A stretch of DNA of 64,000 nucleotides from Gigantopelta aegis (Eukaryota; Mollusca; Gastropoda; Neomphalida; Peltospiridae), in NCBI RefSeq assembly GCF_016097555.1, contig NC_054713.1:1222195-1286194 (forward strand), given 5' to 3'. Numbering within the stretch: position 1 is the first letter of the stretch; the number at the start of each line of letters is the position of its first letter. Below are positions 23,301 to 33,649 of the stretch, one piece after another. Made by a program: the position numbers and the translations under genes. The notes beneath the pieces are model-generated. The model worked only from the letters and a program-made list of their open reading frames with translations. It ran no database searches and was not told the DNA's origin.

Positions 23301-23438
23301 ATGTTGTCTGGATAATTCCTTATCCTGAATCAACATACACCTGAAAGCCAGATACCATGGAGTATGAATATCTGCTTCCTGGAGAAAAACGATTACCATG
23401 TTGTAATCTGCACTCATCCATAAATGTAGACAGGACAT
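20367..23438 (-). CDS. pol: Gypsy pol: reverse transcriptase, RNase H, integrase
   Basis: About 1,023 codons. The N-terminal region overlaps the protease frame. RT spans roughly residues 215-400, with LDMKSGYHQV and the catalytic YLDDIIVFS near 368. RNase H (about 520-640) has the acidic residues of HTDACSQ and VYTDNN. Integrase has an HHCC zinc finger (HTDIGH near 779-784, CDRC near 814-817) and a D,D35E core (Asp in VCMDF near 845, Asp in HCDQG near 904, Glu in MCERF near 940). These features place it in Ty3/gypsy (Metaviridae). It converts element RNA to DNA and integrates it. A terminal TAG truncates it before the C-terminal extension. Its frame differs from protease, so protease and pol are separated by a 1-nt shift in this copy. 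Confidence 0.97.
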   Translation of the reverse strand: MSCLHLWMSADYNMVIVFLQEADIHTPWYLAFRCMLIQDKELSRQHFSLGKVRSASSKRILIPANSEVVLPGYVDKPVAYRSTCALIQPTKGSIIPEDFDIVPTIVNYNCKDKMYVDVHVTNITTRAISIPSRALLCELQAVTVEDIPGKTSVSDSGFDSILKKMNFSEADVTEEQLEHGKHVIHEFQDIFSTGDDDIGHTTAVKHRIELEDDQPFKQRHRRIPPAMYQEVIDHLQQLLANGIIRRSYSPWSSNIVLARKKDGKLRMCVDYRHLNEKTIKDSYALPRIEEMFDALAGSKYYSTLDMKSGYHQVEIEETHKERTAFTVGPLGFYEYNRMPFGLCNSPATYQRLMNECFEGLHLKSCLIYLDDIIVFSDTYEEHLNRLRQVFQRIRETGMKLTPSKCSLFKTRIKFLGHIVSEQGIEADSDKIKKIKDWPTPKNHNEVRQFLGFAGYYRKFVKDFAKIAKPLYALIPSTKSKRNKNVPERPWEWGVSQEECFQKLKEVLTSPPVLGYADYTKPFELHTDACSQGLGAVLYQEQGGVKRVISYASRGLSKSEKNYSAHHLEFLALKWAVTEKFHDYLYGNKFTVYTDNNPLTYILTSAKLDATGHRWLAALASYNFDIIYRSGLNNADADGLSRLPGLQAKQESTQIDSESVKAVCNCLYVQPFVQSLCLSADVVDVNLKEPDFHGMTDRGWRMAQQSDDVLRRWIEFVRAQKKPSREDYPHTSVHSSLHRSFDKLVLQRGILHRKVTIDGCDKLQLVLPSAYVNDALKGLHTDIGHPGRDRTLSLLRDRFYWPGMSADVEDWIKNCDRCLRRKTPTNARAPLVSITSTQPLEWVCMDFLTLETSKGGYQHLLIITDHFKRYAQAIPTRNMTARTTAEAFYHHFVMHYGFPLRIHCDQGANFESKLLKELCLILGMDKSRTTSYHPMGNGMCERFNRTLLNMLGTLNPNQKKDWKTHVAPLVHAYNCTRHESTGYSPFFLMFGREPRLPIDLAFGINTNQQHHSLTSYATALRERL

Positions 23439-23910
23439 TTGTACCTAGAAGTATTGGAACATTCATGTTATAAGAACTGTCGGAAACTACTAATAGAAGA
23501 CATGGCTGCTTGATTCCATTAGCACCCTTTGCTTGTAACTCAACTTCGATATAGCCATGATATGGAAGTTGTTGACCATCAGCACATTCAATCTTTAAAA
23601 TGACATCCAAAGGATTCATGGCTACATCAGGAAAACTATTTTTATAAAAACTTTCAGAAATGGTGGATACAGTGGAACCAGTATCCAACAATGCCTTAGT
23701 TGGGATACCATTGACAGTTATTTCACTCTCATTTGGATATCCAACTAAATCAGATTCATTTTGTAGTAGATTGCTAATGGGGCGTTTAAACATATAATCT
23801 ACAGGTCGCCCATCCCCATAGATTGATTCTAGTTTAAAGGATGTCGGGAATGGTCTAACCTTACCCTGCATCCATACTTCAGGTGTCCTGGTTGTCCACA
23901 ACGGAAACAA
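23320..23910 (-). CDS. Gypsy aspartic protease region
   Basis: This open frame contains the retropepsin active-site motif ALLDTGSTVSTIS near residue 73 and a C-terminal VPILLGTNVL motif typical of the second half of the fold. It would cleave the Gag-Pol polyprotein. It overlaps the zinc-knuckle frame of gag in the -1 direction, as expected for programmed frameshifting, and overlaps the start of the pol frame. After TNVL the frame drifts into non-homologous sequence while pol-like sequence continues in another frame, suggesting an indel at about 23400-23440. Confidence 0.88.
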   Translation of the reverse strand: MFPLWTTRTPEVWMQGKVRPFPTSFKLESIYGDGRPVDYMFKRPISNLLQNESDLVGYPNESEITVNGIPTKALLDTGSTVSTISESFYKNSFPDVAMNPLDVILKIECADGQQLPYHGYIEVELQAKGANGIKQPCLLLVVSDSSYNMNVPILLGTNVLSTFMDECRLQHGNRFSPGSRYSYSMVSGFQVYVDSG

Positions 23911-24850
23911 ACTGGTTCACCTCTTGGTGGTTGACGCTGTCTTTGCTCGACAAACGGGCGCGATTGTGGCTGTTGTGGCTGCTGTTGTCTCCAGTATCGA
24001 TGTGGCTGCTGCTGTGTCGTAGGTTTAGCATAGTTACCAGAAGAGAGTTCTTAAGTTTAGCAACATCGGCTGATAGCTGTTTTATCATACCTTTCATCTC
24101 CTGTAGTTCAGATGTCTCAGTTGATGTGGCAGCTTTACTAATAGTCTTCTTTGTTGGCTGTCTCTCTGACATGTCAGCTTCCATACGTCTCAACGACCTC
24201 AGAAGATTTCCAAAGCTTCCACCTTGGTCGAACAGGTATGCTGACTTGTCTCTAAGATCTGCCCTGAGTCCTGACCACAGCTGATTATGCAGCAGTTCAT
24301 CCCTGGATGTAGGCGTGAGACCATCATGGGCTGAAGCTCTGTTGAGTATCTCCTCAAGTCGACATGCCCATGATGTAACATCTTCATCTTCTGTCTGACG
24401 TGCTCTATAGAATTCTGAAAGAAGACTTTGACCACGGACAACACTACCAAACATATCTTCAAGCTTAGCAACTAATTCATTTACATCACCATCAGGTCCC
24501 ACACTCATAGCAACTGTAGCAGCTTTGCCACGCAATGACTGCTGTGCTACTCTAAATAACACCCTACGAGACAAAGATTCATTTTTCAATAAACAGTTAT
24601 ACTGATGTTTCCAAACATCGAACGTTGTTTCGCACTTGGAGTCACCTGAAAAGAAAGGCAATTTTGGAGGTTGATTTAAAGTAATGGATGTTGGGAAATC
24701 AGCTTTTGAAGAACCTGATGTATCTGCTGACTGTACATAGCTAGACATCCACTCAACTAACTCTTCAGCACTATCTGCTTTGGGCCATGTTTTTAACTTT
24801 TGGAATGCTGAAACAAGTTGTCTAACTTCCTCGCTTGTAGGTTCAGACAT
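23868..24850 (-). CDS. gag: Gypsy gag (capsid, then frameshifted CCHC zinc knuckle)
   Basis: The start is the Met of MSEPTSEEV at 24850. About 265 residues of helical capsid-like sequence follow, with LPFFSGDSKCETTFDVWKHQ and a YRARQTEDEDVTSWACRLEE segment typical of Ty3/gypsy capsids. Near 24045 the capsid frame gives way to a different frame containing a Gln-rich linker and a CX2CX4HX4C zinc knuckle (CFRCGQPGHLKYGC, 23868-23909), so a 1-nt indel disrupts gag. The uninterrupted capsid frame runs on to 23879 but without nucleocapsid character. Gag packages the element RNA into particles. Confidence 0.9.
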
Positions 24851-25739
24851 GGTGAAACCGTAAAATTCACAAAAACTAAAAATGAAAAATTATGTACAGA
24901 AATATGATATATCACACCAGAATACAAGTAACTAAATATATTCAGCCCGTTTTATCCTGTGTATGACACTGAAACAAACAATGAGTAAACTGGAATATGC
25001 TGCAAATAAACAATGAATTACATGGTTAGTATTGCAGGTGCATATACAATTTAGGAAAGAAAAATGAAAGGAATAAGAAAGACCAAAGAGAAAATAACCA
25101 GCAACTAATACCACTGAAACAACTAATCCTACCACTGACTGACTGTTGTTGACTATAGATCTAACAACCTAAACTGTTTAAGTTTAAACTTACATAGTTT
25201 TTACTGTTTTTATCTTAGTAAACATTCAACACATCTGCTCGGATGAACACATCGTTAAACATTTGTTAAGGTATTATAGCCGGCATTGTAAATATACACA
25301 AGAAAAAACAAAACAAACAAAACAAAAATTATTGAAAATAAAATAAAGCCAGGACAATAATCAAAAGAACAAAAGAAAATGAAAAATACAAAAAATTATA
25401 TAATAAACAATTATGCACGTGCTAAGTAATATAGTCCAAATGTATCAAAATACTTGAATATTGCGCAAAAATAAAAATATATAATTTATCTGAGAGCTTA
25501 ATAAATACTAATCACATGATCACATAAAATACAAAAATAAAACTCACAAATGACACAAGTCCATAGAAAAGTCAACACTGCAGCACACAATAATGTCCAA
25601 GTGGAATTCCTTTAAAATGTTCACGAAAAGTCAAGATCACAAATGTCAAGGATACTCATGTTAGGACGTCATTCTGTAGAGGGGTGAAGGTCAATCCTGT
25701 ACTGTCAACACTCCATCCAAACCATCTGTCAGCCCGTTG
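24851..25739 (-). other. Gypsy 5' leader
   Basis: About 0.9 kb of A-rich untranslated sequence between the primer site and gag. No conserved frame is seen. Confidence 0.75.
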
Positions 25740-25762
25740 TTGGTCCCTACGTCGGCTCCAAA
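25740..25762 (-). promoter_or_regulatory. Putative tRNA primer-binding site
   Basis: Directly downstream of the 5' LTR in element sense: after two bases comes TGGAGCCGACGTAGGGACC. The TGG start fits pairing with a tRNA CCA end. Which tRNA it matches was not determined. Confidence 0.65.
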
Positions 25763-26380
25763 TGTAGTAGCATCATCGTTTTGGAACAAATGACAACTGC
25801 ATTGTTTTGGGTTAAAGGCTCTTTAATGGCTGACAAGTTTCCATTCTTATATCACCCAAGTATGTGACACCAGGGCAAATGGAACTGGTCACACTTAAAA
25901 GGATTGACGTATCTTAAACACTTCTCTAGAAATATCTTCCAATAAATTGAGCCAAAAATGAAGTATTAACTCCAGAAGAGCAAACTATAATGTGGACCAC
26001 AATACCAGACGTACACCAGTATTTAAGGAAACAGTGAACTGTAATAAGCTATCATTTCAGATAAGAACACTTAAACCACATCAGCTTACACTGTACCCAA
26101 GCTGGAAACAATAGGACAGGCGCGGCGCATGGGTGACAGTGCTATTGTTACTAAGTTGTGCAAGTGTCATACATGCTTGTGCAATTTGTAACAAGCCAAG
26201 ATACCTGAAAATAGTAATCAACTTGTCATTAAGAATAAAATAATTAAAGGTACACAATCTGTTGTAATTCATTACCTGTTTATGGAAATAAAATAATTAA
26301 TTACATGAAAACAAATAAAACCAATGCATTAATATAAAACAATAATTATATCCAAATATCCACAAGTCAATATTATTACA
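25763..26380 (-). repeat. 5' LTR of the gypsy element
   Basis: 618 bp, the partner of 18816-19432. It should contain the element promoter, but no core motif is claimed. Confidence 0.97.
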
Positions 26381-26384
26381 TAAA

Positions 26385-27637
26385 CAGTCACAAAAGTGGA
26401 TTATTAATTATTATTTTTGACGTGTTGTTCCATTTGCCCTTTTCTGGTTAGTCTCTCCCCCCCCCCCCCCCCCCCCCCCGCAAAATAATTCCTGGATCTA
26501 CTCCTGAAAACAGAATTATTTTCAAGGACGGTCTAAAGGCTAGGGCTAGCTCAGGTTGACCATGCGAATACACAGATCAGTGGCCGACTGACTCTCCTGC
26601 ATCAGAATGCGATTGTGTAAAACAAAAATTCCACTGAAAAAAATAATCCGCCCTATAGTGGTACAGACTGTTTAAATGCGAATTATAATTAAGCCGAATA
26701 AGAGATTTTCACTTCGTTGACAAAACCAAATAGAGGACCCCTTCCCCCTCTCTCCCAAAGTCGAGCAGTCGAGTAGTCGAGTATGCGAAAAGCACGTGCA
26801 ATGGCACATGCGAAACAGACCACTGGCGGTGGCATGGTTTTATAAAGGTCCTCATGTCAAACTTGTGCCGATTCTTTTCTTTGTACAGTAAACTTTTTTT
26901 TTTTTTCAATCAATCAGTCAAGCAATGGGGTGGACGGCTCTCACACTGAGGGGGGCGGGCAACATTACTGAATAGTCTTATGGGGCAAATACAAGACACG
27001 TGTGCAGCGATTTTAGCGATTCTAGACTGGCGATCTAACAGGTCATACGGGCTCCTATTTTTGTAGGGGGCAGGGCACACTAATTTTTGCCCGAATTAAA
27101 CGAAAATGGAATTTTAAAAAACTACATTTGATTTATATTAGCCATATTTGTGAATGACTGCGGCTGGTATTTGTACGAATGGCTAATTACACGTAGGCCT
27201 ACAAATACATCGTGAGAGACAAGTGGACGAACACTTAAAATCGTAGTTTCAGTTTATAAAATACGTGTCTTTACATTATATACATATTGTCATTACCTGT
27301 AGAAAACAAAAATAATACAAGAAAAATAGGTGGAACTACAACGATTAATATAATATTTTGTAGAGGATGACTGGCCATGGGACGAACAGTCTAGGGCTAC
27401 TATGACATGGGCCCCGAGACATACAGAGTCGAATTATTATGAACTAGTGGTTAAAATGACGAATCAAGAGAGATTTAAGAAGAAAATAATAATAATAATA
27501 ATAATAATTATTATTATTATTATTATTATCATGGAGAAAAAAATTCCACCGTGTTCAACGTTTTTGAGTCTTGAGATAAACCCTGCGTTCATCGCCCCAT
27601 CTAGCGGCAGTTACAACGTAAATACTTCCGTTTTGTG
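26385..27637. other. Right arm of the TIR element, non-coding
   Basis: Contains a C-run at 26457-26479, a T-run near 26890 and an AATAAT/ATTATT palindromic stretch at 27485-27530. No transposase-like frame is seen. Confidence 0.6.
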
Positions 27638-28056
27638 AGTGATCGGCAACTGGCGTATCAAGTGTGTCCCCTTTGAGGAGTTACAGTAAGTCGTTTACAG
27701 CATCACTTTTCATAAAACTAGTCATGCACAATCTATATATGTTTCCCCTACTCGTACTATAAAATTTCAAAGGATATAAAAAGAAAAACATCAAAAACTT
27801 CATCTCTTTTTAAACGTCTTCGTTTTTTTTCATGTCGTCTGCTCGTGTAAAGTTTTAATAGTGGTTATGTATCGCCGTTCAAAATAAAACCAAGACTATA
27901 TACTGTTACAGTTATTTTACGTACAATTTCAAGAAACATGTATTATTTCTTTGTTAGAATATTTGTTTAATGAAATTTACACAGAAATGACAAAACATTT
28001 AATATACCGACAGACTGATCGGTAACTACAGGTGATCCGGAACTGGCGCATCACCT

Positions 28057-28250
28057 GTACTACTCTGTCTGTGGGATGGTGCATATAAAAGAACTCTTGC
28101 TGCTAATCGAAAAAGAGTAGTCCATGAAGTGGTGACAGCGGCTTTCCTCTCTCAATATCTGCGTGGTCCTTAACCATATGTCAGACGTCATATGACCGTA
28201 AAGGAAATGTGTTAAGTGCATCGTTAAATAAACCATTGCTTTCTTTTTTT
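28057..28250 (+). mobile_element. SINE type A, right half of the split copy
   Basis: Resumes at GTACTAC and TCTGTCTGTGGGATGGTGC, continuing through GCATATAAAAGAACTCTTGC to the tail CATCGTTAAATAAACCATTG and a CTTTCTTTTTTTT run. It completes the half at 17766-17905. Confidence 0.9.
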
Positions 28251-28551
28251 TGATCGTTATGCTGATCGTTGCGACCTCTACTCGTGATAACCGTAGTTGT
28301 GATCCCCAAAAATGCCAAATTACTACCACCCCAATTCCCTTCCCTAAAGAGAACTTCACAGCCTCATTGTGACCCCAGCAGCATCAAACTATCAACGCAC
28401 TACCAAAGCCAGCTCAGTGACCAGAACTTTCACCCATTGAACACGTACAGGCCATCAGTAGATGACGTCACAGAAGCCATCAACGTCACCCGACTGGTTA
28501 GACACGCTTCAGGAAGAATGTGATGGGATCACCTAAAATGAAGCTAGACGT
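28251..28551. other. Unassigned spacer
   Basis: The open frame across 28269-28523 has no recognised homology. A TGACGTCA occurs near 28461. Confidence 0.4.
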
Positions 28552-28790
28552 TTGATCAGAAAAACCTCACGTCGGATTCGTACATGTTTGGTGAATTATG
28601 AGGTTTTACCAGGTATTAGATCATGAAGGAATAACACCATGTTCACAGTAACGACCCTTGTAGCATATCTGGGTGACGTCACATCCGGAAATACCTCGCT
28701 CGCCTGATACACGAGTGGTTTTGTTTTGACTCTAATTACAATTCCGACAAATATTAAAACTTATTCCCTGCTTATTTTGAACAGTATAGT
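28552..28790. repeat. Dispersed repeat R1, copy 2
   Basis: Partner of 12495-12732, same orientation. Both end at TTTTGAACAGTATA. Confidence 0.75.
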
Positions 28791-28997
28791 ATTACACCAT
28801 TGTACAGATCAGACACTACACAGAATAACACCAGTTTTATCAAATTAGTTCATTTATTTATTTTACTATTTATTTATCTGCATCAAATTACAAATAAACA
28901 AAAACGAAAACAGAATACCGTAAATAACAGTGTAACTAGAAGTAAGTTGTCGGCTACACCATCTCTTGCATGTCAACATGTTTATACACTACACAAA

Positions 28998-29105
28998 ACA
29001 ATGAATAAATGTATTATACATGAGGTTAATTATTATTACAAGTTAATTATATTTAGGTTAATTATCATCGACACAAATTGTCAAATCTAAATCTGCTATC
29101 TCTTT
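28998..29105. repeat. Flanking duplicate of the 97-bp array's left border
   Basis: ATGAGGTTAATTATTATTAC through CTAAATCTGCTATCTC resembles 29383-29475, which leads into the satellite. Confidence 0.6.
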
Positions 29106-29382
29106 TTATTGTTTTCTTTAAATAATGATTTTATTGAATTCTTTGTCTTTTAAAAAATACAAAAATACATATAACCCATGTTTCCACCATACCTGTTTAC
29201 AGATATAGAACACCTTATTTTCAGACCCCCATAGCAGCCATCTTGAATATTTTAAATTGCTCAAGGGTGACAACTCTACACCTATTATTACATATATCCC
29301 AAACATAAATAAACAACATTAAAATAAACTATAACAGATAATTTTGGGTTTGGCCAAAAATCGCCTCTCTGCTGCCGGACTA
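29106..29382. other. Unassigned spacer
   Basis: AT-rich. A 62-residue minus frame is present but unrecognised. Confidence 0.4.
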
Positions 29383-29454
29383 TGAATGAATACGTTATAC
29401 ACGAGGAATATTATTGTTACATAGGTTAATTATGATGGATATAATCACAAGTTG

Positions 29455-31050
29455 TCAAACCTAAATCTGCTATCTACAGTTACCTAAATAATAAAACCAG
29501 TACACTACATCATCTATCTCATCTATGTACAGTTATCTCAATCATAAAACAAAGACACCTAATCTGCTATCTACAGTTACCTAAATAATAAACCCAGTGC
29601 ACTACATCATCTATCTCTTCTATGTACAGTTATCTCAATCATAAAACAAAGACACCTAATCTGCTATCTACAGTTACCTAAATAATAAAACCAGTACACT
29701 ACATCATCTATCTCTTCTATGTACAGTTATCTCAATCATACAACAAAGACACCTAATCTGCTATCTAAAGTTACCTAAATAATAAAACCAATACACTACA
29801 TCATCTATCTCTTCTATGTACAGTTATCTCAATCATAAAACAAAAGACACCTAATCTGCTATCTACAGTTACCTAAATAATAAAACCAGTACACTACACT
29901 ACATCATCTATCTCTTCTATGTACAGTTATCTCAATCATAAAACAAAGACACCTAATCTGCTATCTACAGTTACCTAAATAATAAAACCAGTACACTACA
30001 TCATCTATCTCTTCTATGTACAGTTATCTCAATCATAAAACAAAGACACCTAATCTGCTATCTACAGTTACCTAAATAATAAAACCAGTACACTACATCA
30101 TCTATCTCTTCTATGTACAGTTATCTCAATCATAAAACAAAGACACCTAATCTGCTATCTACAGTTACCTAAATAATAAAACCAGTACACTACATCATCT
30201 ATCTCTTCTATGTACAGTTATCTCAATCATAAAACAAAGACACCTAATCTGCTATCTACAGTTACCTAAATAATAAAACCAATACACTACATCATCTATC
30301 TCTTCTATGTACAGTTATCTCAATCATAAAACAAAGACACCTAATCTGCTATCTACAGTTACCTAAATAATAAAACCAGTACACTACATCATCTATCTCT
30401 TCTATGTACAGTTCTCTCAATCATAAAACAAAGACACCTAATCTGCTATCTACAGTTACCTAAATAATAAAACCAATACACTACATCATCTATCTCTTCT
30501 ATGTAAAGTTATCTCAATCATAAAACAAAGACACCTAATCTGCTATCTACAGTTACCTAAATAATAAAACCAGTACACTACATCATCTATCTCTTCTATG
30601 TACAGTTATCTCAATCATAAAACAAAGACACCTAATCTGCTATCTACAGTTACCTAAATAATAAAACCAGTACACTACATCATCTATCTCTTCTATGTAC
30701 AGTTATCTCAATCATACAACAAAGACACCTAATCTGCTATCTACAGTTACCTAAATAATAAAACCAATACACTACATCATCTATCTCTTCTATGTACAGT
30801 TATCTCAATCATAAAACAAAGACACCTAATCTGCTATCTACAGTTACCTAAATAATAAAACCAGTACACTACATCATCTATCTCTTCTATGTACAGTTAT
30901 CTCAATCATAAAACAAAGACACCTAATCTGCTATCTACAGTTACCTAAATAATAAAACCAATACACTACATCATCTATCTCTTCTATGTACAGTTATCTC
31001 AATCATAAAACAAAGACACCTAATCTGCTATCTCTTCCATGTAAAGTTAT
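29455..31050. repeat. 97-bp satellite, about 16 copies, dimeric substructure
   Basis: Each unit has two related halves: CTATCTACAGTTACCTAAAT with AATAAAAC, and CTATGTACAGTTATCTCAAT with CATAAAAC. The halves are therefore diverged about 48-bp subunits. Variants such as CCAATACAC versus CCAGTACAC are scattered. Confidence 0.95.
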
Positions 31051-31059
31051 CTAAATAAA

Positions 31060-31590
31060 AAAAATAAAAAAAAAGGGCACTGAATATCGAAGAAAACGTC
31101 ATAATTTAGTTCTAACCCTGCCAGCCACAACTAATGAATGTGCTATCACATAGTTGAGTAACCTGACGACAGTATGAAGAAGAAATCACCTTAGTGTTAT
31201 TCAAAGATAAATTGTTACATTATTACAAACTGACACTAAGAAGCACAGGGGTAGACGTTTGTAACCAGGAAGAATAAGAAACAGAAGAAAAAACAAGAAA
31301 ATACCACCACAGAAACAAGGCCCTCAAAAGGCCTAAAAATGGAGTTTATATTATTATATATGTAGTGGGTGTGCACCCAGCATAATAACGACAAAATCAA
31401 GTTTGTCATAATGTTATTATTATAATAACGTTCAAGTGTACGACAGGGTCACATCTGTTATATGGACTTTCCCACTGACACGAAAGCATTTACCATGTAA
31501 TTTGATCAGTTGTGGTGCACTGGTTTGAATGTATCCACTGACATGGTTAGATCTTGCGACGCAAACTCCTCAACCGAGCACTCAATAGAT
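31060..31590. other. Unassigned spacer
   Basis: Nothing recognised apart from A-rich stretches and TAATAACG repeats near 31380-31430. Confidence 0.4.
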
Positions 31591-31595
31591 GGATT

Positions 31596-31792
31596 TTAAA
31601 CAGGGAATACTACATCGGTGGTACAGTAATACCACTAGACTCATTTTAAATATACAATACTACATCAGTGGTACAGTAACATTACTAGACAAATTTATAT
31701 ATACAATACTACATCAGTGGTACAGTAATATTAGTAGACATATTTTAAATATACAATACTACATCAGTGGTACTGTAATATTAGTATTATAT
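31596..31792. repeat. 50-bp tandem repeat, 4 copies
   Basis: The block AATACTACATCAGTGGTACA followed by GTAATATTA recurs four times, the first copy most diverged. Confidence 0.85.
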
Positions 31793-31799
31793 TTCTTAC

Positions 31800-32248
31800 A
31801 TATCCTCATAAAAAGTTTTAAAATAAAATAAAAACCCTATTCCAACTAAAACCTATTTATAACCCTATAATGTCAATTTCAGGTCAACGTCTTCTTCGCA
31901 GAGTGATCGATTTCGATCATGTTTTTTTTATCATTGGATGGTATGGCACTGGTGACCAGACTATCACCTAGGAGCAGCCAGTCGAATGTCTTTTTAAATT
32001 GTTATCACACGTATATGTGTTATCAAAAAATAACAAACCAAAGGATGTGTAATGAAGATACTTTGTCACAAACTGATTAATATTATATTTTGAACAGTCA
32101 CGCAACATCTGATCATTTAGTGTGAACAGCAAAATTTGCTATATATGTCAAACCTGGCTTTGTCACGTGACATGCTAGAATTTGTGAAACAAACATTTCT
32201 TAAAAATGTAGCTGGTGTAAATATTATGATGAGAGTAATCTCGGGTTT
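31800..32248. other. Downstream flank / possible 3'UTR of the BTB gene
   Basis: Minus-strand sequence 3' of the stop codon. No clear AATAAA on the minus strand was identified close to the stop. Confidence 0.35.
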
Positions 32249-33320
32249 TCATATCAGAAATAATAAACCTGGAATCTGTCCGTGTTCAACATATATACCG
32301 CGGTATCCTCTCTGACTGTGGTTAGATTTGTGCGAGTTAAAAAACGAGCACACAAAGGAGCCGTGTTGTACTCTAAATATGCCTGACATCCCACACCATG
32401 AGTCAGGTCCCTTAATGTTAACAACCAGATTGTATTTCTCATCTTTGGTCAGCTGTATGGGACGAACAAACTCTACGTCATATACTTCATCACCATCTAA
32501 GCATGTCTTTTTTATTGGTGACCCTTCGATTAGTTCGTCTGTTATCGCGTTGGTTAGGAAGGCTGTGGCGTCATACTTTGCAATACTACTATCATAAGGG
32601 ACACCATACAGCTGAAATCCTCGCAGTGACGCGTTTTGGTTTACACAGAACATGATTGCGTCGTCACGATCACCTGAACACAGCCAGGGCCACACGCAGT
32701 CCTGGAATCTGTGTATTGTTAGAAGTTGTGTGTGAATCTCTGTGGTTGTCTGTTCTCGCTTGTTGGCGTTAAACGGAGAAACATTTTCATCTGGACACAC
32801 AAAATACTTGAATATTTTTCTTTCTTCATAAACATCCAGTACCTCGGTGGGGGACACTTTTTTCACGAAATATTTCTGTTCCAGTAATGGATACCGCACG
32901 TGCGTTATGACTTCTCCAAGTACTTCTCGTCTGGTTTCTGGACTTAAATCTTTGTTTTGTTTCCTGCATGCGCTCTCACTCCAGACTACAGCAGCTTCAA
33001 AGACAGATTTTTCATCTGCATTCAGTTTGTCCGGTTTTACGATCTTAACCAAGCATTCGTGGCAAAGAGAGGTAACTCCAGCTGACTTCAAAGCGGCATC
33101 ACCATTTGATAAAATACAACTGTAGGCTTTCTCCATCAGCTGAATTTCGTCATAAATATGGGCTTGCTCCATTACGGAGCAAGCGTTGTCTGACGTCATC
33201 GATGACGACAAATACGTCAGACACAACTGTTCCAGGGTACTGATGTCATACTTCTTGGATACATACAGCAAGCCGATTACGTTGTCGCCATTGATCATGA
33301 CGTCATCTGTATACAGATAG
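32249..33320 (-). CDS. BTB-BACK-PHR protein, second coding exon
   Basis: Main exon of a BTBD1/2/3/6-class protein. The acceptor TTTTTTAATTCACAG precedes the exon at 33320. Joining it with exon 36680-36960 gives 1,353 nt, exactly 451 codons including the TGA at 32249-32251. The joint restores the BTB motif: FL from exon 1, then NYLYTDDVMI. The exon carries the end of BTB (VIGLLYVSKKYDIS), a BACK domain (roughly protein residues 140-250, with AAVVWSESACRKQ) and a PHR domain (about 290-450, with QLYGVPYD, GMSGIFRV and GQIPGLLFLI at the extreme C-terminus). Family members act as Cullin-3 E3 ligase adaptors in the cytosol. The substrate here is unknown. Length of 450 is typical. An in-frame Met upstream (33388) lies in the intron and is not the start. 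Confidence 0.93.
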
Positions 33321-33649
33321 CTGTGAATTAAAAAACAAAACATAATATAATTTCCTTCAATAACTGACTTGTGTCTATTTATAACCATTAAGAATTGAGT
33401 GAAAGATGTATATAGTATACAGTTGTCTTTTTGGTTTTATATTATTATACAGTAAAATGGATTGAAGTACTGACAAGTTACAACAACGTAATTTTAACAT
33501 TATATAACAATAACGTAACATTTGACATTACATAACAATAACGTAACATTAAATACATTGTATTTTTTTACATTTAACAAAAAATTACAAAATGAATATA
33601 ACATTGAAACAAATATTAAAATACTAGTACTAGAACGATACCGACTAAT

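Larger units (their letters stand above)
18816..26380 (-). mobile_element. Ty3/gypsy LTR retrotransposon
   Basis: The element is 7,565 bp on the minus strand. LTRs are 618 bp (5', right) and 617 bp (3', left), differ at about four positions and are TG...CA bounded. A TAAA duplication lies at 18812-18815 and 26381-26384. The order is 5' LTR, primer-binding-like site, about 0.9 kb leader, gag, protease, RT, RNase H, integrase, C-terminal extension, polypurine tract, 3' LTR. No envelope-like frame is present. It inserted recently into the TIR element. Coding is broken in several places, so this copy looks non-autonomous unless sequencing errors explain the shifts. Confidence 0.96.
17906..28056. 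mobile_element. 10.15-kb TIR element split by a gypsy retrotransposon
   Basis: The left end (17906-17930) starts AGGTGATGCGCCAGTTCC and ends GGATCAC. The right end (28030-28056) is its inverted complement, 25 bp perfect. GTACTAC flanks both sides (17899-17905, 28057-28063). Because of sequence symmetry, the boundary may shift by up to three bases, giving a 5-bp TACTA or 3-bp ACT duplication instead. Subterminal copies of the end motif sit at 18066-18084 and 18088-18104, and one in opposite orientation at 27638-27660. Removing the gypsy element and its duplication leaves about 2.58 kb with no transposase-like frame, so the carrier is probably non-autonomous. The superfamily is not assigned. 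Confidence 0.85.

Noticed and set aside
33321..33388. N-terminal extension MVINRHKSVIEGNYIMFCFLI for the BTB exon
   Set aside because: It is upstream of a clear splice acceptor. Splicing to 36680 restores the BTB fold and exact frame.
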